This document shows, in pieces, positions 25,420-33,859 of a stretch of 44,214 bases of DNA. The first letter of the stretch is position 1; the number at the start of each line of letters is the position of its first letter. Source of the DNA: Verrucomicrobiota bacterium (GTDB lineage Bacteria > Verrucomicrobiota > Verrucomicrobiia > Palsa-1439); contig VHCW01000034.1 in the NCBI GenBank assembly GCA_016871575.1, forward strand, positions 1 through 44,214, given 5' to 3'. The notes below the pieces were generated by a model that saw only the letters and a program-made list of their open reading frames with translations, did not search any database and had not been told where the DNA came from. The position numbers and the translations under genes were made by a program.

Positions 25420-26676
25420 ATGAGTAAACCAATCGGACGTGTCCGCTGGATCATCTGCGCGTTGCTCTTTCTGGCAACGACGATCAACTACATTGACCGG
25501 GCGGTGCTGGGCGTGTTGAAACCGACGCTGGAGAAGGAACTCGGCTGGACGCAGGTGGATTACGGCTGGATCGTGACGGCGTTCCAACTCGCGTACGCGC
25601 TGGGCTACGTCGGCGCAGGCCGGTTGTTCGATAAGATCGGCGTGCGCGTCGGGTATTTGTTGTCGGTGAGTTTGTGGAGCGTGGCGGCGATGGCGCACGC
25701 GGTGGCGCGGTCGGTGTTTGGTTTTTGCGTGGCGCGCGCGGGGCTGGGGCTGGCCGAGGGCGGCAACTTCCCCGCGGCGGTGAAGACGGTCGCGGAGTGG
25801 TTCCCCAAAGAGGAGCGCGCCTTCGCGACGGGGCTGTTCAATGCCGGCAGCAACATCGGCGCGGTGGCGTGTCCGTTGGTCGTGCCGTGGCTGGCCGACC
25901 GGTGGGGTTGGCAGTCGGCGTTCCTTGTCACCGGCGCGATTGGGTTTGTGTGGGTGGTGCTCTGGGCGGTCCTGTACCGGCAACCGCGCCAGCATCCGTG
26001 GGTGAACGCCGCGGAACTGGCGCACATCGAGAAAGATCCACCCGACCCACCGGCCAAGGTGCCGTGGCTGGTGCTGTTGCGGCACCGGCAGACCTGGGCG
26101 TTTGTGGTGGGCATGGTGGCGTCGGCGCCGGTGTGGTGGTTCTACATCTATTGGATACCGGACTTTCTCAACAAACAGTACCACTTGAAACTCACGCAGA
26201 GCAGCGGGCCGCTGATCGCCATCTTCCTCATCGCCGACGTGGGCGGGATCGCGGGCGGCTGGCTGTCGTCGCATCTGATCAAGCGCGGCTGGACGGTCAA
26301 TGCCGCGCGCAAGACGACGCTGCTGGTTTGCTCTCTGTGCGTCGTGCCGGTGTTCCTGACGCCGTTGGTCGGCAACCTCTGGGTGTCGGTCGCGCTCGTT
26401 GCGCTCGCGGCGTCGGCGCACTGTGCGTTTGCAGCGAACCTGTTCACGCTGGTCAGCGACACCGCGCCGCGCAAGGCGGTCAGCTCGGTGGTCGGCATCG
26501 GCGGCATGGCGAGCGCGATTGCCGGGATGTTCTCGGCGCAGTTGATCGGGCGCGTCCTGCATTTGACCAACAACAACTACTTCGTCCCGTTCGCCCTGGC
26601 ATCGGGAGCATATCTGGTCGCTCTCGGCATCATGCACGCGCTGACGCCGAAGCTGGAGCCAATGAAACTGGAATGA
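25420..26676 (+). CDS. MFS hexuronate-type transporter (ACS family, ExuT-like)
   Basis: Inner-membrane symporter of the anion:cation symporter branch, whose members carry hexuronates, glucarate and related acids. The 418-residue protein has about 12 membrane segments. It opens RWIICALLFLATTINYIDRAVLGVLKP (the NYxDR signature), then GYVGAGRLFDKIGVRVGY (loop 2-3 motif) and GLAEGGNFPAAVKTVAEWFPKEERAFATG (the ACS motif in segments 4-5). ATG 25420 is chosen because the upstream frame is not membrane-like. It probably imports uronates or unsaturated oligomers released outside the cell. It overlaps the URO-D gene by ATGA, so they are cotranslated. Confidence 0.88.
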   Translation: MSKPIGRVRWIICALLFLATTINYIDRAVLGVLKPTLEKELGWTQVDYGWIVTAFQLAYALGYVGAGRLFDKIGVRVGYLLSVSLWSVAAMAHAVARSVFGFCVARAGLGLAEGGNFPAAVKTVAEWFPKEERAFATGLFNAGSNIGAVACPLVVPWLADRWGWQSAFLVTGAIGFVWVVLWAVLYRQPRQHPWVNAAELAHIEKDPPDPPAKVPWLVLLRHRQTWAFVVGMVASAPVWWFYIYWIPDFLNKQYHLKLTQSSGPLIAIFLIADVGGIAGGWLSSHLIKRGWTVNAARKTTLLVCSLCVVPVFLTPLVGNLWVSVALVALAASAHCAFAANLFTLVSDTAPRKAVSSVVGIGGMASAIAGMFSAQLIGRVLHLTNNNYFVPFALASGAYLVALGIMHALTPKLEPMKLE

Positions 26677-27752
26677 GGATTCGCTACGCGCCCAACTATT
26701 GGCAGTGGTTCACGCACCACCAACACCACGGCTTGCTGCCGACGGAGATCGCGCACTGCAAAAGCCAGTTGGAAATGATTCGGTGGCTCGGTCTCGATGT
26801 GTTCAGCCGGAACATCTATTGTGCCCAAACCGAGCGTTGGTTCGGCGGCCTCGCTGACGAAATCTGGGATGGCGTCGAGGTCGAGGAACGCCGCTCCAGC
26901 GAGGGGCGCGACATCGTCACGGAGAAGAACCATCGGCTTCGGAACGCAACGGTCACCGAACAGCTCCGCTACATCTTCGCCGAGTCAACGCTCGTGCAGG
27001 AGAAGTTCCTGCTGGACGAGACGCCGATGGAGGTGTTCGTCGAGTTGGTTCGCGCCCGGCGCTGGCGGTTCCGCCGGGAGCGTTTCGAGGCGATCCAACG
27101 CGAAGCCGGTCCCGACGGCGTTGTCATCGCCGGCGAGCTGTTCAGTCCGCTGAAACTGTTGCACTTTGCTGCCGGGGCGGACAAGGCTGTGTATTTGCTT
27201 GCCGATTATCCAGAGCTTTGCCGCGAGGCGATGGCGGCGCACGAAGCCGTGCAACTGGACCTGGTGCGCCAGATGATCGCGTCGGGTGTGCGCGTGATGA
27301 TGTCCATGGACAACCTCGACACGATGTTTCATCCGCCGCACTACGTCGAACAGTACTCGGCGAGCTTCTACGAGAAGGCTGCCCGTCTGTGCCACGAGAA
27401 TGGCGCGGCGTTCTTCATCCACGCCTGCGGCCAGCAACGGGCGTTGCTGCCGTTGATCGGCTCGCTCGGCGTGGACGGACTGGAAGGCGTCACGCCTCCG
27501 CCGCTCGGCGACGTGGCGCTCGACGAGGCGATGCGGCTCAGCGGCGACCGTCTTATCATCACCGGCGGCATCAGCGCCGCCGAGTTTCGCCGTCTCACCA
27601 CGCGGCAAGCTGTGTTCGATTACGTCGGCGAGTTGTTTGCGAGGATGAAACCGTTCGCGCACCGGTTTGTGTTCTCCGCCAGTTGCAACACGCCGTACAC
27701 CGCGCCGTGGGAAACGATCAAGTGGTTCCGCGACGCGTGGAAAGCATCATAA
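26673..27752 (+). CDS. Uroporphyrinogen decarboxylase-family protein (MtaA/CmuA-like)
   Basis: Cytoplasmic TIM-barrel protein of the URO-D superfamily, which includes both heme-pathway decarboxylases and cobalamin- or zinc-dependent methyltransferases. It begins MRIRYAPNYWQWF at the ATG overlapping the transporter stop. The HACG segment (His250, Cys252) and the late cysteine in FSASCNTPYTAP resemble the His-x-Cys...Cys zinc site of methyltransferases more than the arginine-rich porphyrin pocket. Length is 359 residues. Such proteins recur in PVC sugar loci; a role in demethylating methoxylated sugars or uronates would fit, but this is inference. The serine hydrolase gene overlaps its 3' end. 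Confidence 0.78.
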   Translation: MRIRYAPNYWQWFTHHQHHGLLPTEIAHCKSQLEMIRWLGLDVFSRNIYCAQTERWFGGLADEIWDGVEVEERRSSEGRDIVTEKNHRLRNATVTEQLRYIFAESTLVQEKFLLDETPMEVFVELVRARRWRFRRERFEAIQREAGPDGVVIAGELFSPLKLLHFAAGADKAVYLLADYPELCREAMAAHEAVQLDLVRQMIASGVRVMMSMDNLDTMFHPPHYVEQYSASFYEKAARLCHENGAAFFIHACGQQRALLPLIGSLGVDGLEGVTPPPLGDVALDEAMRLSGDRLIITGGISAAEFRRLTTRQAVFDYVGELFARMKPFAHRFVFSASCNTPYTAPWETIKWFRDAWKAS

Positions 27753-28678
27753 GAGCCTTTATCTTGCTGCTGGTTGTCGTTGTTGGAGCGCACGCTGACG
27801 TGGCGGAGGTGCTGGGACCAATCCGCGAGAAACACAAACTGCCGGCGCTGGCGGGCGCGATTGTGACGGAGCAGGGGATGATTGCGGTCGGAGCCGTTGG
27901 TGCAACGACAAACGCGCTCTGGCATATTGGCTCGAACACGAAAGCGATGACCGCGACGCTGATTGCCATGCTGGTAGAGCAGGGGAAATTGAAATGGGAG
28001 ACGAGCGTCGGCGAGGTGTTTCCCGAGGCAGACGAGGCGCTGCGAAAAGTAACGTTGCTGCATTTGCTCTCGCACCGCGCCGGTTTGCCGGCGAATGAGA
28101 AGTGGACGAACTCGAAACAGCCGGTGCGGGAGCAACGTCGTCAGGTGGTGTTGATGGCCAAACCAGAGTCTCCGCCGGGTGAGAAGTACGTTTACTCGAA
28201 TCTCGGCTACGTCATCGTCGGGGCGATGGCGGAGCAGACGATGAACGCGAGCTGGGAGGAGTTGATGCGGGAGTATGTCTTCGAGCCGCTGGGGATGAAA
28301 AGCGTCGGATTTGGTGGCGTCGGTGGAAAGCCTGACAATCCGCCCGTGATCGGCCCGGCGGGGCGTGTTCATTGCACGCTGGCGGACTGGTCGAAGTACA
28401 TCGCACACGTACTGCGCAGCCAGCAGGAACTGGTTCCGGCGTTTGGCGGTAATTATGCGCTCGGCTGGATTGTGTGCGAACGGAAATGGGGCGGCGGCAA
28501 GGTGCTCACGCACGCCGGCAGCAACACCATGAACTTCTCTGTCGCATGGGTTGCGCCGAAGCGCGGGTTTGCTGTGTTGGTCTGCACCAACCAGGGCGGT
28601 GATAAGGCAGCAAAGGCGAGCGACGAAGCGGCCTCGGCGCTGATCCGGTTGTATGAGGCGAAGTTTGGCAAACCCTAG
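27737..28678 (+). CDS. Serine hydrolase, class C beta-lactamase/esterase family
   Basis: Exported hydrolase of the beta-lactamase superfamily (penicillin-binding-protein-like esterases or peptidases). GTG 27737, inside the URO-D end, gives a signal peptide (IIRAFILLLVVVVGAHA). The catalytic motifs are Ser66-x-x-Lys69 in GSNTKAM, Tyr153-x-Asn155 in VYSNLGY, and HAG in THAGSNTMNFS. LLSHRAGLP is also typical. Length is 313 residues, short for the family but with all three motifs. Last gene of the transporter/URO-D run. In this context a carbohydrate esterase is as likely as a lactam or peptide hydrolase. Confidence 0.85.
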   Translation: MESIIRAFILLLVVVVGAHADVAEVLGPIREKHKLPALAGAIVTEQGMIAVGAVGATTNALWHIGSNTKAMTATLIAMLVEQGKLKWETSVGEVFPEADEALRKVTLLHLLSHRAGLPANEKWTNSKQPVREQRRQVVLMAKPESPPGEKYVYSNLGYVIVGAMAEQTMNASWEELMREYVFEPLGMKSVGFGGVGGKPDNPPVIGPAGRVHCTLADWSKYIAHVLRSQQELVPAFGGNYALGWIVCERKWGGGKVLTHAGSNTMNFSVAWVAPKRGFAVLVCTNQGGDKAAKASDEAASALIRLYEAKFGKP

Positions 28679-28705
28679 TTGATTGTATGGCACGCGGCTC
28701 TGCGG

Positions 28706-28734
28706 TTGCAAATCCGGTGACGCTCGCCTAATCT
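28706..28734 (+). promoter_or_regulatory. Sigma70-type promoter for the reductase/radical SAM operon
   Basis: TTGCAA (28706-28711), 17 bases, then TAATCT (28729-28734). Transcription would begin near 28741, only about 3 bases before ATG 28744, so the mRNA would be leaderless or nearly so. The ribosome-site position before this ATG indeed shows no purine-rich motif. Confidence 0.6.
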
Positions 28735-28743
28735 AGCAATCCC

Positions 28744-29403
28744 ATGAGTGGCAACATTGCCGTCAATCTCAAGCCGAAAGTCATCCACGTGCGCGACCTG
28801 ACTGCGCGCTGTTACGTGTTGCGCGTGGAACGGCTCGGCATGAGCTTTCGCGCCGGGCAGTCCATCACGCTCGGTGTGCGGCGGATGCGCGTCAACCGCG
28901 AGTACACCATCTACTCCGGCGAACAGGACAACTTCTTCGACGTTCTCATCCGCGACATCCAAGACGGCATCGTCTCGCCGGCGTTGCGGCGGTGTGCACC
29001 GGGCGAGGAACTGGAGTGCGCGGGGCCGTACGGCTCGTTTGTGATCGAGAAACCGGAGGACACCTCGCGTCGCCACCTGTTCGTTGCCACGGGGACTGGC
29101 ATCGCGCCGTTCCACGCGATGGCGCGGACGCATCCAAATTTGAACTACCGGCTGCTTCACGGTGTCCGTTTGCTGGAGGAACGCTACGACATGGCCGACT
29201 ATGCGAACTACGTTGCCTGCGTCACCGGCGAACAAGTCGGCGATTTCAGAGGACGCGTGACCGATTATCTCAAGCAGCACCCGACTGATCCACAGACGAT
29301 CTGTTACCTCTGCGGCAACGGGAAGATGTTGTCCGAAGCCTACGACATCCTGCGCGGCCAGGGCGTTCCGAGCGACCAACTCCACGTGGAGGCGTTCTTT
29401 TGA
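28744..29403 (+). CDS. Ferredoxin/flavodoxin-NADP reductase-like flavoprotein
   Basis: Cytoplasmic oxidoreductase that should pass electrons between NAD(P)H, FAD and a carrier. The FAD-binding motif REYTIYSG (RxYS type) is near residue 57 and FDVLIRDIQDGIVSPAL precedes the flavin pocket (CAGPYGSF). The nucleotide motif ATGTGIAPFHAM is near 117, and the C-terminal CGNGKML and ...HVEAFF are typical of the family. At 219 residues it is compact and has no iron-sulfur domain. It overlaps the radical SAM start by one base (TGATG), which suggests it supplies electrons to that enzyme. Confidence 0.85.
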   Translation: MSGNIAVNLKPKVIHVRDLTARCYVLRVERLGMSFRAGQSITLGVRRMRVNREYTIYSGEQDNFFDVLIRDIQDGIVSPALRRCAPGEELECAGPYGSFVIEKPEDTSRRHLFVATGTGIAPFHAMARTHPNLNYRLLHGVRLLEERYDMADYANYVACVTGEQVGDFRGRVTDYLKQHPTDPQTICYLCGNGKMLSEAYDILRGQGVPSDQLHVEAFF

Positions 29404-30917
29404 TGCGTGTCGCCATCTCCTATCCGCCGATTGTGAACGACTTGGGCCAGGTCGCGATGGTTTCCCAGAATCGCAACGTCCAGTATTTCGTCGCGCCAAC
29501 GTATTTGTTACCGGTGGTTCACGCGCAAGCGGCGACGTGGCTGCGGGATCTCGGCCACGAAATCTATTGGGACGACGGCAACGCGCAGGGCAAATCGTTC
29601 GACCAATGGCACCGCGACCTGCTCGCGTGGAAACCGCAGATGGTCATCCTCGAAAGCACGACGCCGGTGATGAAGTTCTACTGGCGGTTGATCGAGCGCT
29701 TGAAGAAGGAAATGCCCGATTGCATCCTCGTGTTGACCGGCTACCACTCAATGCGGCGTCCCGACGAGACGATGAAAGAATGCCCTGTGGACATCGTGCT
29801 GCGAAGCAATCACGTTGACTTCGTGCTGCGCGAGCTGGTTCCGTTCATCGCGGGGCACCCCAATTGGCGGACGTCGTGCAAGGTGGACGGCCTCGAAATC
29901 CGCGAGAGCGCCGACCGCTGGCGCAGCACCGGCACCTTCAAGCAGGTCCAGCCGCTCGATTTGTCGCCCGATGTGGATCGCGACTTGGTGCAATGGAAGA
30001 GCTACGCCTACGAGAACGGCAACTACCTCCGCACGCCCGGCACCTACGCCACAAGCGTCATCCGCGATTGTACGTTCGGCAAGTGCATCTTCTGCCGGTA
30101 CAACGGCCCCGATCTCACGTTCTCGACGCGTTCCATCGAGAAAAGCCTCGACGAGTACGAACGGCTCATCGAACAATACGGCGTCCGTGAAATCTTCGAC
30201 GACTCCGGCGTCTGGTATCGCGGCCAGCAGGCTCGTCAGTTCTGCGAGGGGATCATCAAACGCGGCCTCCACAAGAGGGGTTGCTACTTCGGCATCAACA
30301 CACGTTTCGCCTACCTCGACGAGGAGACGATCCGGTTGATGGGCGAGGCGAACTTCCGTTTCGTCCTCCTTGGCCTCGAAGCGTGCGACGACGCGACGCT
30401 CGAACACCTCAACAAGGGCTATCACGTGGAGGACGTCCGCGAAAACCTCGAATGGTTCACCAAGTACGGCATGCACCCGCATCTCACCGTGATGGTCGGC
30501 TACTACTGGCAGACGCAGGAACAACTCGACAAGTCGGTCGCCACTGTCCGCGAACTCATGTTCAAGGGACTCGCCCGCACCTTACAGGTTACCCTCTGCA
30601 CGCCGCTCGATTTCACGCCGTACCACATGGAATGCATCGAGAAAGGCGTCCTGCTCACCAACGACTACAACGACTTCGACATGAGCAAACTCATTGTCAA
30701 GACGCCGATCCCGCACGAGCGTTACTACGAAGCCATCCGCCAGATGTACGGTGTCGCGTTCCATCCGAAGTTCATCCTGCGCCAGCTCGCGTTCCTCGCC
30801 TCCGGCCACGCGCGCGACTGGGAATTTCTTTTCAGCTACGGCTGGCGCGCCCTGCGACGCGTCCGTCAGCACGTGTTCAATCTGACGAAGGCGCGGGAAC
30901 TTACGCCACCAAAATGA
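29403..30917 (+). CDS. B12-binding-domain radical SAM protein with CX4CX2C motif
   Basis: Radical SAM enzyme of the cobalamin-type architecture. Residues ~1-150 form a Rossmann-like B12-domain (WLRDLGHEIYWDD, KPQMVILESTTPV, ILVLTGYHS), without the cobalt-ligating DxHxxG. The [4Fe-4S] motif is C223-TFGK-C228-IF-C231, i.e. CX4CX2C instead of the usual CX3CX2C. A TIM-barrel part follows (FGINTRFAYLDEETIRLMGE, RFVLLGLEACDD). Length is 504 residues. The start ATG 29403 overlaps the reductase stop and the stop overlaps the glycosyltransferase start, so the three are translated together. The substrate is probably a lipid or glycan intermediate made by the neighbouring transferases, but this is inference. 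Confidence 0.85.
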   Translation: MRVAISYPPIVNDLGQVAMVSQNRNVQYFVAPTYLLPVVHAQAATWLRDLGHEIYWDDGNAQGKSFDQWHRDLLAWKPQMVILESTTPVMKFYWRLIERLKKEMPDCILVLTGYHSMRRPDETMKECPVDIVLRSNHVDFVLRELVPFIAGHPNWRTSCKVDGLEIRESADRWRSTGTFKQVQPLDLSPDVDRDLVQWKSYAYENGNYLRTPGTYATSVIRDCTFGKCIFCRYNGPDLTFSTRSIEKSLDEYERLIEQYGVREIFDDSGVWYRGQQARQFCEGIIKRGLHKRGCYFGINTRFAYLDEETIRLMGEANFRFVLLGLEACDDATLEHLNKGYHVEDVRENLEWFTKYGMHPHLTVMVGYYWQTQEQLDKSVATVRELMFKGLARTLQVTLCTPLDFTPYHMECIEKGVLLTNDYNDFDMSKLIVKTPIPHERYYEAIRQMYGVAFHPKFILRQLAFLASGHARDWEFLFSYGWRALRRVRQHVFNLTKARELTPPK

Positions 30918-31906
30918 CGCCGCTGGTCTCGATCCTGATTGCGTATCCGGCGCCTTCGCCGTACCTCGACGAAGCGCTCGCCGGCATTGGCAAGCAGACT
31001 TTCCGGAACTTCGAGGTGATCTTGTTGCCCGACGATGCTTCGGGGCGGCAGTGGCCGGAATGGTGTGTTGAAACTCCGACTGGCAAACTCCGGCCGGCCG
31101 AGAAGCGGAACATCGGCATCGCCAAGGCGCGCGGCGAGATCGTCGCCTTCCTCGACGACGACGCTTGGCCGGTTGAGTTGTGGCTGGAGAAAGCAGTATC
31201 ACACTTTGCAAAGTGTGAAATCGCCGGCGTCGGCGGCCCCGGCGAGACGCCGCCGAATGATCCGTTCCTTGCCCAGATGAGCGGCCGCGTGTACGAGAAC
31301 GTCCTGGTGTCCGGCGGCTACCGGCACCGGTACCGCGCCGGGGCACCGGGCGAGACGGACGACTGGCCGAGCTGCAATTTCTTTGTGCGCACGGACGCCG
31401 TGCGGCTGTTGAAAGGGTTCCGCACCGACTACTGGCCGGGCGAAGACACGTACCTGTGCATGGAACTCACCAAGACGCTCGGCAAGCGGATCGTCTATGA
31501 GCCGGGGGCGCTGGTTTATCATCACCGGCGCGCGTTGTTCCTGCCGCACCTGCGCCAAATCGGGCGATACGGGTTGCATCGCGGTTATTTTGCCCGGCAT
31601 TTTCCCAGCACGTCGCTGCGGATTGGCTACATGATGCCGTCGTTGTTCGTGCTGGGGTTGGTGTTCGGCGGAGCGGGGGCGGTGTTACTGCCGTGGCTTC
31701 GATTGCCGTATGCGGCAGCAGTCGCGTTCTATTTGCTGGCGACACTGGTTGCCTCAGCGGCGAAATGTCCGTGGGTCTGGCTGTTGACGTGGCTCGGCGT
31801 GATGGCGACGCATGTGACCTACGGCGTGCGGTTCCTGATCGGTTACTTTGTCCAGCGCCTCCCCGGCGAGGTTCAGCGTTTCGACCACCCCTCGGAACGC
31901 AAATAG
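30914..31906 (+). CDS. Family 2 glycosyltransferase with C-terminal membrane helices
   Basis: Inverting GT-A transferase: PLVSILIAYPAPSPYLDEALAGI is the GT2 start, FEVILLPDDAS the nucleotide part, AFLDDDAWP the DxD metal motif near residue 80, and GEDTYLCMEL the ED acceptor/base motif. Three hydrophobic helices near the C-terminus place it at the membrane. ATG 30914 overlaps the radical SAM stop. A perfect 20-bp palindrome (31199-31218) is read in frame as SHFAKCE. The 3' end overlaps that of the convergent GT2 gene by 34 bases. Confidence 0.87.
   Translation: MTPLVSILIAYPAPSPYLDEALAGIGKQTFRNFEVILLPDDASGRQWPEWCVETPTGKLRPAEKRNIGIAKARGEIVAFLDDDAWPVELWLEKAVSHFAKCEIAGVGGPGETPPNDPFLAQMSGRVYENVLVSGGYRHRYRAGAPGETDDWPSCNFFVRTDAVRLLKGFRTDYWPGEDTYLCMELTKTLGKRIVYEPGALVYHHRRALFLPHLRQIGRYGLHRGYFARHFPSTSLRIGYMMPSLFVLGLVFGGAGAVLLPWLRLPYAAAVAFYLLATLVASAAKCPWVWLLTWLGVMATHVTYGVRFLIGYFVQRLPGEVQRFDHPSERK
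31199..31218. repeat. Perfect 20-bp palindrome in a glycosyltransferase gene
   Basis: TCACACTTTGCAAAGTGTGA reads identically on both strands and lies in frame within the segment where related GT2 proteins usually read FADPE. It may be a small palindromic repeat or chance. Confidence 0.6.
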
Positions 31907-32688
31907 ACCACTCCCACCAGAAACCGCAACCAGTACATCGCCAGCGCGTAGATCGGGTGTGCAAGGAAACGTTTCCATTTTCCGTTTTCGAGGAACACGC
32001 CGGCGAAACGATACCAGAAACCGAATTGCTTCCGCGTGATGGCGTCGCGCCCCCACTTGGCGAAGTAGGCGGAGAAGTTCGTGGCGTAATACGCCTTCTT
32101 CTTCACGTATCGTCCAAAATCGAACTCGCCTTCATTGTGTTCCAGGAATGTTTCGGCTGACACGAATCGCCCCTTCGACGCCAGACGGCGATCCAAGTCC
32201 CAATCTTCCGCCGCCCAGAGCGCGGTGTCGTAACCGCCCACATCGAGGAATGCCTGCCGGCGGATGCAGCGGACGGCGTCAATCGGGGTCGCGTCGTAAA
32301 ACGATCGCTCGAAGTCGCGGACTCGGGTCCAGAATCCTTCGCCGCGGACGCGCTCGGCGATGAAACAACCGGCGACGCCAGGGTCGCTCAGCGCAGTGGC
32401 GCAGGCGCGGAGCGCGTTGGGGGCAATCGTCATGTCGGCGTCGAGGAACAGCAGCAACTCGCCCTTGGCCTGCTGCGCGCCGAAGTTGCGCTGCGCCGAA
32501 CGTTCGGGGCCGAGTTGATGGACGGTGACGCCGTGGCGTTCGGCGACGGCTTTCGTGTCGTCGGTGGAGAAATTATCCACGACGATGATCTCGGTCTGGT
32601 CGGCGGGAAAGTCCTGCGCGCGGACGGCCTGGATGCAGGCGCCGATAAACTGCGCGGCATTTTTCGTTGGAATCACGACGCTAATCAT
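31873..32688 (-). CDS. Family 2 glycosyltransferase
   Basis: GT-A transferase: MISVVIPTKNAAQFIGACI, EIIVVDNFSTDDT, ERSAQRNFGAQQAKGELLLF, then LDADMTI (DxD) near residue 90 and AAEDWDLDRRLASKG (ED motif). Length is 271 residues; a hydrophobic stretch near the end (IYALAMYWLRFLVGVVYL) suggests membrane association. Start ATG 32688 is preferred to a longer upstream frame because MISVVIPT is the usual N-terminus. It is divergent from the GT4 gene across 40 bases and converges on the other GT2. Confidence 0.88.
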   Translation of the reverse strand: MISVVIPTKNAAQFIGACIQAVRAQDFPADQTEIIVVDNFSTDDTKAVAERHGVTVHQLGPERSAQRNFGAQQAKGELLLFLDADMTIAPNALRACATALSDPGVAGCFIAERVRGEGFWTRVRDFERSFYDATPIDAVRCIRRQAFLDVGGYDTALWAAEDWDLDRRLASKGRFVSAETFLEHNEGEFDFGRYVKKKAYYATNFSAYFAKWGRDAITRKQFGFWYRFAGVFLENGKWKRFLAHPIYALAMYWLRFLVGVVYLRSEGWSKR

Positions 32689-32728
32689 CTGGTTGAATGT
32701 CCGAGTGGGCGCATGATACACTTGGCGC

Positions 32729-33859
32729 GTGACCGAGCCAACCAGAAAGCACGGTGTGCTGCTGCTGGCGTTTACCTTTCCGCCGGATGTCGGCGGAGTG
32801 GAGACGCACCTGACGGATTTGGTCCGGGAAGTGAAGAAACGCGCGGATGTGCAGCTGTTCGTCTGCTCGTACAAACCGATCGTGACCGACGTGCGCGAGT
32901 ATCGTCGGCGCGAGACCGACGGCAACGTCGAGATTCGCCGGTGGTGGTGGTTTGGCGGGAACCTGTTCCGGAAACTGGAGCCGTGGCCGCTGTTGTTGTT
33001 CCTCTACGTGACGCCGTATTTCCTGTTGCGGGCGTTTCTGTTCATGCTTGGCCACGCCCGGCAGATTGACGTGATTCACGTTCACGGCCTGAACATGGCG
33101 TTTGTCGGCTGGCTGCTCGGCGCGATCTTCGGCAAACGGGTCGTGATGCAGACGCACGCGCTCTACTCGTTCAACCCGTCGTCGTTGTTCGGCAAGGTCG
33201 CGCGCTTCACGTTGTCGCGGATGAGCAAGATTCTCACGCTGTCCACCGCCTCGAAACAAGAGTTGGTGGCGCTCGGCGTGCCGGCAACATTGGTGGGCGA
33301 CTACCGGTACTGGATTGACCTCGACAAGTTCAGGCCGGTGGAGAAGGCGGGCGAGGGTATCACGGTGCTGTTCGTTGGGCGGCTCATTGACATCAAGGGC
33401 GCGGGCGTTGTGTGCGCGTTGGCGGAACGATTTCCTGAAGTGAAATTTGTCATTGTCGGCGACGGTCCCGACCGTCCGCGCGTTGAGGAGGCGGCGCGAC
33501 GACTGCCGAACGTTCAGTGCGCGGGCCTTGTCCGCAACACCGACCTGACGGCGTTTTATCAGTCGGCGGACGTGACGATCGTGCCGTCGCAGTATCCGGA
33601 AGGATTCGGGCGCGTGATTGCCGAGAGCCTGGCGTGCGGCGTGCCGGTCGTCGCGTCGAACATCGGCGGGATTCCCGATGCGATGGACGAGAGCGTCGGC
33701 ATGTTGTCGGCGCTGGACGTGGACAGTTTCGCGACGGCGTTGCGGCGGATGACGGAGGACAAGGGGTTGCGCGAACGTTGCCGGCGGAACGCGCGACCAT
33801 TTGCGGAGCGTCGGTTCAGCGCCGCGAACGCCGAGACGATATTGGGAGCCTACCGGTGA
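32729..33859 (+). CDS. Family 4 glycosyltransferase
   Basis: Retaining GT-B transferase: GVLLLAFTFPPDVGGVETHL is the GT4 start, DVIHVHGLN and VMQTHAL belong to the acceptor domain, VLFVGRLIDIKGAGVV opens the donor domain, and EGFGRVIAE is the EX7E motif followed by CGVPVVASNIGGIPD. Length is 376 residues. GTG 32729 is the best start available. It overlaps the second GT4 gene (GTGA). Likely builds a cell-surface polysaccharide or glycolipid. Confidence 0.88.
   Translation: MTEPTRKHGVLLLAFTFPPDVGGVETHLTDLVREVKKRADVQLFVCSYKPIVTDVREYRRRETDGNVEIRRWWWFGGNLFRKLEPWPLLLFLYVTPYFLLRAFLFMLGHARQIDVIHVHGLNMAFVGWLLGAIFGKRVVMQTHALYSFNPSSLFGKVARFTLSRMSKILTLSTASKQELVALGVPATLVGDYRYWIDLDKFRPVEKAGEGITVLFVGRLIDIKGAGVVCALAERFPEVKFVIVGDGPDRPRVEEAARRLPNVQCAGLVRNTDLTAFYQSADVTIVPSQYPEGFGRVIAESLACGVPVVASNIGGIPDAMDESVGMLSALDVDSFATALRRMTEDKGLRERCRRNARPFAERRFSAANAETILGAYR

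Noticed and set aside
24850-26637. 595-codon antisense frame over the transporter
   Set aside because: The plus-strand product is an unmistakable MFS carrier; the antisense reading is His/Arg-rich with no fold.
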